Origin: Thamnaconus septentrionalis
Lineage: Eukaryota; Chordata; Actinopteri; Tetraodontiformes; Monacanthidae
DNA: 64,000 nt
NCBI GenBank assembly: GCA_009823395.1
Contig: CM020510.1
Span: 17,030,273-17,094,272 of the forward strand
Direction of reading: 5' to 3'
Shown in pieces: positions 24,458-38,400 of this stretch. Within the stretch, counting starts at the first letter, position 1; the number at the start of each line of letters is the position of its first letter. Made by a program: the position numbers and the translations under genes. Below the pieces are notes generated by a model, which saw only the letters and a program-made list of their open reading frames with translations, was not told the DNA's origin and made no database searches.

Positions 24458-27400
24458 AATAAAAAATCCACCGGATCCTCCTCACTCTCTCAGCTTCCTC
24501 TACCTACCCTCACCACTCTGCCTGCCTCCCTCTGGCAGTGTGACACACCTCACAGACGTGACCACACATCCGCAAAGCCCTGAAGGTGGTGGAAGGTGCT
24601 GCGACGGTGAACGCGGAGGAGCGATTTGCATGTCAGCTGCTGTGGCTTTGGGGTGGATGGCTGGATGGATGGGCGACGGAGAGAGTTAGAGGAGAAAGTG
24701 TTGGCCTGAATTATTCATCGACGCTCTATAGGATGAGCAAAGAAAGGGGACTGAGGTGGAAACAAACACGTCCTGTCGTTTCCTGGGAGTTTCTCGGCCC
24801 TGCCTGTGTGATGTAGGACGCTTCTATGAGCGCTGATGGTGTCCTTGCATCTCCTTTAAAAAAAAAAAAATAAATAAATAAAATCTCTCCTCCTTTCTCC
24901 GCTAACGATGTGTCCGAGCCGAGCGGAGCACCAGTCGTCCTCGGAGATTGCTCACTGGTTTGAAGAGGGCGTTTTTTTGATTGTCCTTCCTCATCACTCA
25001 CCGCAAGTTATAAATTTCTCAAATCAGCAGCCAGCTGCAGCCTGGGCATGCCCAGACAGTGAATCATTTTGTGGCGCTTTTTAATTTGATTTTTCTTTTT
25101 TTTAAGGTGCAGGACATGGGTTTGGCCTGCCGTAACTGTACTTTTGCCAAAAGGGGTTTAAACATGAAGCTGTCAAACGTCTCGTGGAGGGTACCAGAGG
25201 CCACGTGAGCTGCGTGCCCTGGATGCAAATACTGGGAACGAGGTGTTTCCATCGCTCGTCTTGACTGATGTTTTATCTGTGTGTTCTTCACAGAAGTCCT
25301 TCTCTCTGGTCTTGGAAGCTCTGGACTACGACAACGACACGACGGAGACAGGTACAGCGGCACTTAGAAGAAGAAATGCAGTTTTTTTTTAAAAAAAGAA
25401 AAGAAAAGCGTTGTCATGCTTGCTGCTAATGGGCGCTTCTCTCCAGGTAGGTGCAGTTTAATCAGGAGAAAAACATTCCCAAACGTTCTCATGTGCTTAA
25501 TCATCCCCGACCAGATGAACTATTATCCAGACTCTTTCATTTCCTGCCGGTTCTCTAGTTGTTACCCCTCATAATCACAAAGAGCTCAGTGGCTGCAGAT
25601 TTAAGCTGCTTCTATATAAAGCATAACACACACACGGAGACAGATGTTTTTTTTTATGCCCGCCATACCTCGTTTTTTTTCCTCCCCCCCCCGCCCCTCT
25701 TTCATCCCACCAATCCAACCTGCTCGTATCCAGGAAAAGGCCGAGATAATGAGAAACTGGGCCGGGCACCGGGAGCCGCCGCTGCTCCCGTCCTCGTCCT
25801 CGTCCTCGTCCTCCTCTCCTTCGCTCCGCGCCCTCCGGCGTGGCTCCTACATCTTGTTTGCATCACGTCTCATTTCCACCTGACGTCCCTCAGCGTCGGG
25901 TCCAAAGCCGTTCGCTAGGCCGCCAGCTTAGCTCTGCCCCAAACATCGCCGTCCCGCCGCCGTCTGAATGGACTTACCAGGCCCCCGGTGCCAATCAGGG
26001 GCGGATTAGCCAGCGCCACCGCACTTTCCGAGCCAGTCCCTGGAAACGCGTAAGCGGCGTGACCTTCGGCGCGTTTAATGTAAATGAAAAACTGACGCCA
26101 CCGCGCGAGAAGGGCGTCACAAGTGTCCTTTTTTTTTTTGGAAGGAGCGCGATTGCAGTTTTGTCGTGACGCTCCTCTACTTTGCATTCTCGCTCTTTGG
26201 GTGTATTAGTTCGTCCTTCACGGGCTGCACTTGCTGAGCAGAATATTTTTGACTGCGGACTTGATGCCGTGACTAAAGCAAAGTGTCACAGTACGAGAAA
26301 CAGCGATGATGAGATACATTGAGCTGAAAGGGTGTAACTCCAACCTTCTGGTGGCATTGAAGAAGAAGAAGAAGAAGAAGAAGAAGAAGAAGAAGAAGAA
26401 GAAGAAGAAGAAGAAGAAGACCTTTATTGATCCCACAGTAGGAAAATTTGCGTAATTACAGCAGCAAAACTGCATAGTGCAAAGATTGAGAATTATATTA
26501 ATTAAAGAAATAAGATATTTGTAGGTTTAAACGGGAGACAAAAAACAAAATATTTACATTTTTAGATATTTTTATGGACAGTTGAATTTACAGTTATCTA
26601 CATACTGACAATATGACAATAAATGGACTTTATTGCACCATTGAGAAAGATGTACAGCTGTTAAGGGGATGGATTTTATTGATTTTATTGAAATAAGGGA
26701 AGGCTGAGTACATGCATTTCTTTGTAAAAACCTCTTTATTGGTGTTGTGTTCATACTTTTTTTTAATCAAAGTTGCTGCATTGATAGTAGGCTATCAATA
26801 GTAGTAGTAATAGGCTGTACAAATTCAAACCGAAAGTTCTCTCTAAGTACAGTTTTCTCAAACTGACTTCTAAACTTTTTACCCCACTGCTCGAAGCAAG
26901 AACTGCAAATCGGATTAAATTGTTCTAATTGAGCTGAAAATTCACTTGTCATCAGAAGGAGGCCTTTTTTTCTCCTGCAGTGTTTTCTCAGCTAGAGATT
27001 TCACAGCAAGTAATAGTCAGTGGGGGCCCACCGCCAGCATCAAAGTGAGACCAGAATTTTTTAAAAATGAATTCTAAATTCTAAATTACATTTCTGCCAC
27101 TTGTGGATTGAGGCTCTAGTGACATATCTGCTTAGCCACAGAACTCTCGTGGAGTTAACGCAAGTGTCTGGAAGACAAGGCAATCCAATTTGACTCAAAT
27201 CAGCAAAAGGCAACTGTGCTGCGTCCTCCTGCACACAGACATTAACATGCCTGTACGTAAGAAAAAAAGGAATAAAGGGAATAAAAGAAGAAGAAAATAA
27301 GAAAAAAGAAGGAAAAAAAAAGTGCCTGTACGTTGGAGCCACATATAGCCGCCACTGGTTGCAATTACATTTCCACCTGCTAAACTGCAGAGTGTCTCTG

Positions 27401-30400
27401 AGTTAGCTAATCCTGGACCCACAAAGTGGTGCGCAACCAATGGGCGAGACATCATTTTGGGGTTCGCCGTCCCTTGATGTGTTCTCTGCCGTGGCAGCTA
27501 TTCCTGTGCGCCTGCTGCTCAGGTGGAACAGCTCCTGTTTCAGTCCCTCATTTCAGCTGCGCGCCACCCCAATCTGCCTCTCCGTCCCTCCATTATTTCG
27601 CCACCGTATCACATCCCATTAGTGAGGAAATAAGGTTCAGTTCTCCTGCTCCCCCGACCGTGCATCCTGATTGTTTCCACTGTCCCTGCTTATTTTGTTG
27701 ATTTTTCTGTGTCGAGACAAAATGCGAGGAGGCCGGCGGAGGAGCGGCTCGGTGATGAAGCTAATAGTTGCTACTTGTTCTCTTGATCACACACACACAC
27801 ACACACACAAACGCACGTGCGTAAGCCAAATGTGCCACAGTTTCCACTCCTTTGTGTCAAACCCTGATGATCTCATCTCCCCATTGGGTATTTGTAATGT
27901 GTGTGCGCTAATAGCTCACTCCCTTCCTCTTGGCTCAGTTTGCATCTGTCCATCACACACACACACACACACGCGCGTGCGGACCGCACCGGCCGTCCAC
28001 CTCTGACTCTCTTTGTCACTATCTAACAATCTCTCCCCCTCTGAGCTCGACACCATCTCTTATATACACACATCCATTGATGCGGCCAGATACATCCAGG
28101 CACACACATATTCTCTGGGCTTTGTGTGTGCTAATACCCTGTCACAGCAGATTATGACCGAGTTGTGGGTGACGGCGCCGGTGGCAAATTCCCGTAGGGG
28201 TGTCAGGGGAGGGGTGGGTGGTGGGGGTCCTCCCCCCCCCCCACTCCCAGGCCTCCCAGGTCTGGTCCTCGCTGATGTTTGCACTGCCTTCCATCTTCTC
28301 TTTCTCCACACACCACCCACTCCTTTTTTATTGCTTCGCCTTTGTCCATAACCATCGTCTGGGATCCTGTCTCATTACTCACCGCACACACACTGATCCC
28401 CCATTAATTATCCAAGCAACTCAGAGCAAGTTCTCTTTGGAAAGTCTCTGTCATCGTACAGAAACCCTCCCCCCCTTGGAGATTCCTTTGACTTGATCTC
28501 CACAGGATTCAAATTTTTGCCATCCAAGAGGAAAAAAATGTCGTCATCAGAGTCAGAATCAGAGAACGGCGTCAACTGGATGCCTTTAACGTATTTTGCC
28601 TTCCCTCAGGTCAGCTGATCGAGCGAGTTCTCCTCTCCTCCATGCTGAACCCCGGAGAACAGTGGCAGACCTTCCATCACCACAGCCGCACCTTGAGCCT
28701 GGAATACCGCCTGCGCTTCCGCTGCGACTCCAACTACTTCGGCCCCTTTTGCAACAAATTCTGCAGAGCCCGAGACGACTTTTTCGGTCACTTTAACTGC
28801 GACGCGAGCGGCTCCAAGGTTTGCATGGAGGGATGGACGGGACCGGAGTGCAAAGAAGGTAACAGACACAACATGTTGAATTAACATACAGGTGCATGTC
28901 TTGTTTGTTGGCTTGTTTTTAACTAATTTTCATTCAATTATTACTTGACAAAATGACAATTTTATTCTGAGTGAAGAGTCAAGATTTGCAGAGTTGCCGT
29001 TGCTCTGTCGCTCGGTAGCAGCCATACCCTCATACCCAAAATGCCAAGATCAGGTGATTTTATATTTACTCCATAGACATGAAAGTCTTTTCGTCTGACT
29101 TCTCAGGAGCCTCGTGTGTTTTTCCCAAAATGTCAAGCAATTTAACACCGTGTCTGCAAAATATTTATCGGCGCTGTGACTCAGTCGTGAAAAGATGCAA
29201 CTATATCCACCAACAGCAGAAATGTAACTCAGCAATAATAGCTCTTTCACCACTACGTTGAATGACACAGGTTAGGAATGTGGCATTGGTATGTGGATTC
29301 ACTTTGTGTCATATTAAACAAACGGAAAGTCACTGGCGGCTGGAAAATAAGTGACAGAAAAGACAATTCATACATATTGAGGAAACACTGTTGATATGTG
29401 ATACATATTGTGGAGTGTTATATGTACGATTAAGTACATAATTTGTGCTAAACCTTCATTTTTATTTTTCCTATTTACATAAACAAAAATACTTTACATA
29501 AATTATTTTTTTCACCACAGGGAATTTTTTACTTGAAAGGCTGGAGGCCTGTGATAAGAAGAATTAGCAAATGTTTAGACTCTCATTTATTTTCTTTTAT
29601 CCATGAAACAAGCTTCCTCTTCCAGTGATCTTTTCCATGGTGGCTTAAAAGCTTTCTGATTTCCCTGAGAATGTTTTTCTTTCCTGACCTTGACCCCCGT
29701 CTGAATATCATTACTATAATTAGGAGCTAAACACAGCTACACGCTCATTAGAGCCAAATACAGTATGCAGTCGTGCACTCTGTGTGTGAGTGGGGTGGGG
29801 ATTTCTCCATCTGTCTGTGACTCATCAGCCGGACGACCTCGCTCCGTGACCTCAGGGCGCTGCCGTCGTGTGTTGTGATGGTAAAAAGCGAATGTAGGAA
29901 GCTGCAGTGGAAACCATGGGAACCCTGAAGGACACCGTGCGCGCCGACGGACATCCTCACTCGGTTCTGACTTCCTCCTCAGCAGGTCGTTGATTGGACT
30001 TACTGAGAAGCAGGAAGAGTGAAAAATTAGCCGGGGGTCCCTGTGTTTACCCCCTGCAGGTTAATGGCTAGGAAGAATTCCAAGAAGTATTTAGTTCCGA
30101 GGGGTCTCAAACAGGAAACCATAATCTGCATGTGCGCTTTTGTTTGCACATGGATGGAATTTTCAGTATCCTTTAAATTTTGCTGCCAAGCTGCTGATAA
30201 ATAGTATGTTTTGCTCCTCTTTTTTTTCCTTCTCGGACTGGGCATTGCAATAAGAATGCAACAGCCATTTCCTGTAACACTGCCTGCCTCATAAGGTTTG
30301 GTTTTTGTCTGTTTTTTTGTTCACAGCGGTCTGCAAGCAAGGGTGTCATCAGGTGCACGGCTCCTGCTCTCTACCTGGAGAATGCAAGTGAGTCAGCAGA

Positions 30401-32358
30401 ATCAAGAGTTTCATCATTTCTCCCTCGAAACACTGGCGTGGCAAGCGGCCAGTTGACCTCCAGCAGGGCAGGACGGACAGACAGCAGCACAATGTACAAC
30501 CCTGCCTGTATACAGAAAGATATGATGGCTAATGAAGGGCAGCAAACTAGAGAAAGAAAGAGGAGAAAGGCACATATTTTATGTTTCACATATTGTAAAA
30601 CTAAAAAATTCACACTTTTTACTTTCCACATCCTCCAAAAGCAGAAACCCTCGTAGAGGTAAAAGTGAAAGCGTGCAACAGCGATTCATTTGACAAATGA
30701 AGAAAGTCACAGATACAGGATGCATTACAAGCAGTGATGACACAGTTTCCACCTCAGGTGTCACTACGGCTGGAAGGGCCCCCTGTGTGACCAGTGCGTG
30801 ACCTTCCCCGGCTGCGTGTACGGCAGCTGCGTCGAACCCTGGCAGTGTGTGTGCGACGTCAACTGGGGAGGACTGCTGTGCGACAAAGGTCAGGCATGTT
30901 TTTGTGTCTAAAATCCAGCCAGTTATAGCCTGCGTCTGTGCCCAGCACGGCCGCGATTTACAGCGTCTCCCAGATAAACCCTGACGTACAATTAAATCTG
31001 AATTGTTGGCGCATGACGCACTGTGTCACGACGCCCCCATTTGGATCGTGTTGTTTCGCTGCGGTCCTGCGCTAGACACATCAGCGCCAATTAAATAACA
31101 ATAACAGGAAGCCGTTACAACACAGCGATAGCTTTCAAGACAAATAAGCGTCTCCACAGCTTCGGCAGATGAGGCTCTGAGACATCTTCAAAACACAGGG
31201 AACGGTTTACAGTCGTGGAAAAAAAATGTTTTCACCCAGTCAATCCCAATTCTTGTCACTGAATATTTTCCAGAATTTTTTTTTGCGATTAATTGCAGAT
31301 CTTCATAGTTAACTGAGATTAATCTTGCATTCCAAGGCAGTTTTAACCCCGTATTTCTTACCAGAAATCGGCCAGAGGGGCCAACTACGGGTTAGTAAAA
31401 GGCACAAAAAGGCTTATGCCAGGTTCACACTGGACGCAGAATTGCTGTAGCCAGCCCACTCTGTTGCTCTCTTGCGTGTGTGTATGTGTTTGTTTGTTTT
31501 CATCTCTCTCGCACTCTGTTTAGATACTGACAAATATAACGTTCACAAATATGATCGCATTTGTCAATCGCAATATATTATTTTTGAAAATTGCTTTTAT
31601 TTTGAAGCTTTACCGGATTTCCTCGTGTTTCTTTGAGGGACTTCCTGTCCATATTGACACTGATCGCCGAAATTAACGTTGTCACGTTTGAAACGCGTTA
31701 TGGATTGCATTTAATTAGTCGCGATTAATGCGTTAACGATGACAGCGCAAATTAATTTGTTGTTTATTGTTAATAAGACAAAATAAGAAAAAAAAAATTT
31801 GTAGTTCTTATACACTGCACGTGTTGTGATGGACGTCACCTTGCTCAAACATCCAGTTCTGAGCTGGACAGAACAGTGCAACTGCATTTGGAAACTTGAG
31901 GCTGATTCTCGGCTCAATACAGGACATCACAAAACACGAGTCGCAGGTGTGCCAGAAGTTTTTGGACACCTCTGCGTGTTTTGGTCAAGGACCTGAGTCT
32001 CGAGTCTGAGATAAAGAGACAGACAGACAAAAGGAAAAGAAAGAAACATTGTACCCTGGTACATTGTGCACATATGAGCTCTTCCATATCTTCCCAGGCC
32101 TGGAGTGCCCATCCCCAGGGGTGGGATGGGGAACAGCTCCCTCGGGGCCTCTACTTCATTAACTTTTCCCAGAGTCCCTCCGACATTGTAGCGCACATCC
32201 TCCCTCCGCCGTCCCGCCACGAGAGCCCGTGACCTTTAGAGTCGAGCGAGCGCCCACAGGACGCCGTTATTGTGCGCACGAAAGCTGATAGCCTTGGGTA
32301 AGAGCAAACGTGAGCAGGGCCGGGCCGAGCTCTCCGAGACAAGGTGGGGTTTCCGAGC

Positions 32359-32411
<53 letters not shown>

Positions 32412-35400
32412 ACTCATGAAAGAGCTCCGTAAAGAGCTGCAATGAGACAAAAGAGAACGTGGGCGCGGAGATCATTAGAGAGCGCTGAGCTTTAATCAGC
32501 CTTAACTCTGGAGACAAGAGGCCCTGCAGCTACTGGGCCTTGCACAGTCAGCACAATGAGACGACCTGGATGCACCATTAGCCGGCGTGAAGAATGTGTG
32601 TGAACATGCGAGCTGAGCTCCTGGGCTGAATCAGAGCCAAACCCAGTTCACTCCTCCGCGTGTCATCTCATTATGTTCCCATAACTTTTTTTTTTTTTGC
32701 GGTTTTTTGAGCTGTTAATTCAACTCCAAAAGGCAAAACTTTCTAACATTTTAAACGCCTCCAGATCTGAACTACTGTGGCACCCATCAACCCTGCAAGA
32801 ACGGCGGGACCTGCACCAACACGGAGCCCAACGAGTACCAGTGTGAATGCCAGGAGGGATTCAGAGGACGCAACTGTGACATCGGTAACCGCACACTCAA
32901 AACACTAAAAACTGAACAAAAAATAATATTTATTGAGATGAACAAAATAATTTTAATAGAAAATTATTAATCATTATTAATTTTTCTTGTTCTGTCCTAT
33001 CATTGAGCAAACAATTACAAGCGATCCACATTTTAAAATTCAATCATTATCACTGCACCTCAATGTGAATCTGGGTGATGCAAGATGCAGCAGCTTGAGC
33101 CACACCATGAACTCATTTCACATCGCCACGTGTGTGTCCCCTCTGTCCTCTCCATACCCATTCTCATCAGTGGAGCATGCCTGTTTGTCGTCCCCTTGTG
33201 TCAACGGCGCCACCTGTGTGGAAAACCCGATGGGATTCACCTGCGTCTGTACAAGGGACTGGACCGGACACATCTGCGCCGAGGGTGACTTTTTGGCGAC
33301 AGACTCTTTTGCACACACACATACACACACACACACACACAGCAGGAGTTTGAAGACTTTGAACGGCAACATCGGTCTAAGTCAAGCTGATAACGTAGAA
33401 ATATGCAAGAAAGGCTTTCTGGAAAATTTATTGTTACAAAGTTGTACCAAACTTGACAAAGTTGGCGGAAAGTAAACCCTCCTATTTGGCCAATGTCCTC
33501 CACCTTAATCACTGTCCACCAACTGCAATGCTCTTCTTTCAAGTTTGCCCCTTTCTGTCTCTCTCTTTCTACACCACTCGCCTTCTCCACCAGCCTTGTT
33601 CCTGTTGTTATTTACTGTTTACGCCTCTCATTTCATCGTCTGCGCTGCCATTTATGGATAAAATTGACTGTGAAAATTGCTCATCTGCACCCCCCAAAAA
33701 ACATCCTGCTGACTTTTGTGTTTTTGCTTCCAGGGGTCGCAGCCACTTAACAAGCACAGATAATTTTCTCCTGCCGTTGCTGCCCATTAACACTGGCTCC
33801 CCAGACAGCTTTTTATTTTGTTTGCGATTGAGGCAGAGACTTTAAAATTCTGTTTCTTTTCCGAGCAAAAATATTCAAATTGCAAAATGCATGTTGAATA
33901 AAAATGGCAGCAATGGGATTTTGACCTGCTTCCAAATGCTATTTGATTTGCGCCATGCCTCCTTTGGAAAAGAACAATTGCAAAAAAAACCCCCAAAAAA
34001 ACCTCCACTGCAGCCGCCCCCTATAGGTGTTGACGCGTAACATTTGACAGGTTCTGCTGTGCACTGGCGAGCAGCACTGCGCCACAGTGTGTAACTAAGC
34101 TCTTGCCAAGTCCTTTGCTTATCTTTTAATTAGGGAAACAGCCACTTCTGATAAAACGTCAGCTGTTATCCAAGCTGTGACCATTATTATCACAAGCTTG
34201 GAGTCATTTCCTGTTTTTGTCCCATCAAAACTGTGGCGTTTTCCTCAAAGGATGCTGACTGATCATGTCATATTCCGACCTGTTTCAAACAAGGATATGC
34301 AAAAGTTTTAGATATCAAATGCGGAATGCAAGATTGATAAGGTTTTATCATTGAAAACCTTTCATGAAGTTATTTTTCAAAAGAAGTTCTGTTCAGCTAA
34401 ATCATTCTTACTAGCAGCTGGTGTTGCCCAGGTCAGGTTTAGAAATGATGGATCATGCAATTCAAGTAGTGTTTTCTCCACTGGAAAGGCACCTCAGAGG
34501 GCACTTTATCATGTTGGCCGCTGCTAAGAAATGTCTGCTGTTGCACTCTTGAGCTGGATGAGATGAGATTTTCTGTAATATCTGACTGTCAAACTTTTGT
34601 GTATTGAGTCAAATCTATTCCCATTTATCACATTTCCCCCCTCGTGCTCCATTTTCTTTCTTTCCAAACCAGCGATCCTTGGCTTGAGATTTAAAAAAAA
34701 AAAAAAAGTCTAGAGTAAACCTTCAAAGCCAAATTGTTCGCGTCAAAAGTCCTGCATTGGAATCAGTCTTGTGCGTCTAATGTGTTTAATCTGTCTCAGT
34801 CCTCGGCCTCTGTCGCCACCCTCTCAGTGACACAGTCAGTGCAGAAGGTCACAAACTCTTTTTCCCCGTAAAGTAGCAAACGAGCTGAACTGTCACAACA
34901 GCCAGTGCCTGCCTGATGACGTACTTTGTAGTGTGAGACTCATACAGGCATGAGGGTCTGTTGTTGCGCACGAGTGTATACAGGTGAGACTGAATCTTGG
35001 TGGGTGGATGGTGTGTCAACAAGCTGCGCGTGATTGGGGGAGGACGGCTACCGGGCGTTGAAACGTGGAGAAATGTTGTTTTGTTTATGGCGCTGGGTTT
35101 GCTGCGAGTGCGAATTGCAGCCAGGGAGGCAGGCGGGCTGTCTGTCCGTCCGTCTGTCTGTCTGTCTGTCCGTCCGTCTGTCTGTGCACACTGTGGGAGG
35201 CTTCCTGGAGGGGAAAAAAAAAAAAAAAGCAGTCAGAGTCTGCCCTCTTAGAAATTATAGCCATAATCATAACATGCCTCCGCTCGGTAGACTGTATATA
35301 AATACATACAGCCAACATTAATTGAAGGGTTTATTGTTATGAGTTGTTTGTTTAGTTTCGGGGCTGCCGCGATAGTCTGCCTCGGTTATTATTGCTCGGG

Positions 35401-38400
35401 GTTTGAGCTGGGGTCAGCGGGACGGAGTCGGAGGAGCATCTGCGCTGCGTGAATACATAATGCAGTGATGCAGTGTAGTGCACGGTTAACCGCGGATATA
35501 TATTTCCAGATTCTTTATCTGAAGAGGAATTCCATCCCAGAGAAGCGAAACCAGGCGTGGCTGCGCCATGTTTCTGTTTGAATTACTTTCATTCCTGCCT
35601 CCTCGCTGACAGAGGTTTGAGGTGTCACCCCCCCTTTTTTTTTTTGTCCAGAGATAATTATATTTTTCATTATTTGCGCAAAAAAAAAATAAAAAAAAAA
35701 AAAAAGAATGAAAGAACAGGCAGCCCGGGTGACAGCATGCTAATGCATTATTCCGGAGCTCACGTTTCCACTTTGCGGTCGATAGTGACATATTTACACA
35801 AACACACACCGAATGTCTCTTTAGGATTTCACTCGCACTTTCTAATTTCATAGCCCAGTAGTTCATGCAGCACGTTCTCCTCTCCCTTCTCCCGTCTCAG
35901 CGGTGAGGCACTGCGATCGGAGGCCGTGTGGACCTGGAGCGACGTGTCAGGAGGCCCCCGGAGGCTACCAGTGCCTCTGCCCGCCTGGGTGGAGTGGCCG
36001 GACCTGCCAGCTGGGTCAGTGGGATGACAATTCACAGCATTTCACATTATCTAGTTCTAGATCTGTTCAATCTGTTATTTTTATTAGTTAGTTTTTACTT
36101 ATGTTGTACTGGTACTGGAGTTGGAGCGCAAAAAGAGAATATCTGAAAATAATAGCGATGTTTCAAGCTGGTCTTTTACGAGGCAAAACATTGGCCGCCT
36201 TGCTACAGTGTCCGCAGCAAGTGTCGACCGCAAATACGCATCCAAAGCGCAAATTAAGGGGACAGAGAAACCCAGTGACACATTAATTCTTCCTCAGAGC
36301 CATCCTGACTGCGAATTAGTATTCTCTAAATGCTCTGTCACGCCCCGCTGGACCACATTTGCTCACTCTGACAAGTCTGCAACCACAGGGCTGTTGTGCT
36401 GGAGAGTGCGGCAGAGGCAAAATTGTATAGATCAGATCACTCACCCAGACACACACTCTCCCCCGCAAAACGCACATGATGCTCTGCGGAGCCGAGGCTC
36501 GAGGGTTACGAAGGAAAAACTGAGACATATTTCAGGGTGACAGCCACCGCTGCTCCACTGTAACGCTGCAATATGTCACTTTGACACTTGATAATCTCCC
36601 ATAGTTCTACATCACAGGTCAGCGGCTCAGTGTGAGAAGCACCGTTCAGCCGCAGGTGACTAAAGCCTTTATAGCCGGAGCGGCCAAGCAGGGCGCGAGT
36701 CGTGCCGCTGAAAACTGCTGAAAACCGAATGATCTCTGCATCGTTTTCAATAAGAATACCTCACTCCTTATGTTTCAGAAGAGAAGAGAGAGGATCCCCA
36801 GAGATAACACTCAAACACTCGCGCACCGACGCTAAATCTAAAGCTAAAAGGTCCCTTAACACCTCGACCAAGTATAGATTACCCATAACTGAGTACTTCC
36901 TCTTTATTGGTGCAGCATTTCTTTCTAATCCTCCCGCTGTGATATGAGAAGTGAAGCCTCGGGGTCTCGTGGCTTTAACAAAAGGTGGGAAAAGTTAACA
37001 GGAGGTGTGGTACAGTGTGGAGATATGTGCAGAAAGTAACTGATGTGGGAAAATGCTGGAAGGCACAGCAAGGTAGCTTGAAATGTGTTCATTTTGTCTC
37101 TTCGTTATTTCCTCTTATCATTCAGTTTGCATTCAGTGTGTGTTGTCCTGTAGGAATATGGCAACATTGGAGTTAATGTACAATACACAGTCAGCCTCCA
37201 GTAAAGCAAATGTTATTGTCCCTTAATGTAAATGTGTTTTGGCAAATGCAGAAAATAGTCACCAGTAAAGCAAACGCACTGGAACGATGATCAATATGCA
37301 TATGAACAGAAAGCTGATATTGATATGGACATGTCAATCACAGTAATGGCTTATCTGCCACAGACACAAGCAACCCACAAAATAGATCTAGAGTCATTTC
37401 TCGAAAATGTCAATAATTTTACAAACCCACCAAAAATGCCAGTTGGTGTGAAGCGACAGCTCCTCTGTGAGCAGCTGCTCTTTTCATCCGCTCTCAATAC
37501 CGCCTGTCCTGTTCGTCATCCCATCTGACCTGTGAGAGAATGCACCGCCATGGCATCGGTTATTTTCAAGAGGCTCTTTTCCTCTCTCTAGACACTGACG
37601 AGTGTGAATCTGATATATGTGTCCACGCCCGCTCTTGCCGCAACCTGATCGGGGGATACCTGTGCGACTGCCTTCCCGGGTGGATGGGCCAGAAATGTGA
37701 CATCAGTGAGTGTTCAAAAAGCACTTAAGCACTTAGCTTGTGTGTATGAAAGAAACATTTTTTCACAAAAATGAGAAAAAGAGTTTTTGCCTGAGCTTGA
37801 TTTCTTGAATTTTGTTAAAAAGGTGTGTGTGCCTCTGCCCTTTAGGGAACAGCAGCTGTCAGGGTTTGTGTCAAAATGCTGGACGCTGTGAGGTAAGAGC
37901 CCTCTCCACTCTCTGCATGGTTCACCCTAGCTTCACTGATACCAGCAATTTAAAATCAGGAAGCCTAGCATTTCTCTGTTACCTGTTCTTTTTCTTTTCT
38001 TCATACAATAATTGCCCTCTCTATCGTGAATTTATGTTAATGTGCATATAAAACGTTCACTCGTGCAGGATCTACTGACGGAGTCCAGATGTGTGTGTCC
38101 GCCTGGCTTCTCGGGGAAATATTGCCAAAATAGTCTGAGTCCCTGCGACAGTGCCCCCTGCTTGCATGGAGGACAATGTGTGGAGAACGACGGGAAGACC
38201 ATCGCCTGCAACTGCCCAACGGGATATTCAGGAGTCTTCTGTGAGGTAGGGAATTACGTGGATAATGTTAATCTAGTCAGCAGAAGGAAAACATCATGTA
38301 TACTGGCAAATATATATTCACCACTGCTGTAAATCTAAAGGCTTCCACACACAGCATTGCAAACTGTAAACATAGTCTTGAAGACGGTGTTTTCAATGCG

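Larger units (their letters stand above)
9301..25293. other. Intron 2 of the Jagged-like gene (16 kb)
   Basis: The longest intron in the window, with no recognisable coding exon. Contents that I can support are (AC)n at 10398-10443, (TG)n at 11008-11058, a foldback element at 12797-13533, (TG)n at 18362-18403, hAT-like DNA at about 20360-20936, a palindromic MITE at 21423-21562, (CA)n at 22114-22150, a tRNA-derived SINE at about 23193-23470 and (AAAT)n at 24424-24464. The stretch 18560-19270 is free of repeats and has several ATTA/TAAT-rich blocks suggestive of conserved enhancers. Long second introns are usual in Jagged genes. Confidence 0.7.

Noticed and set aside
35140..35184. CRISPR-like regular repeat
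   Set aside because: A simple TCTG/TCCG microsatellite without spacers, in a vertebrate genome.
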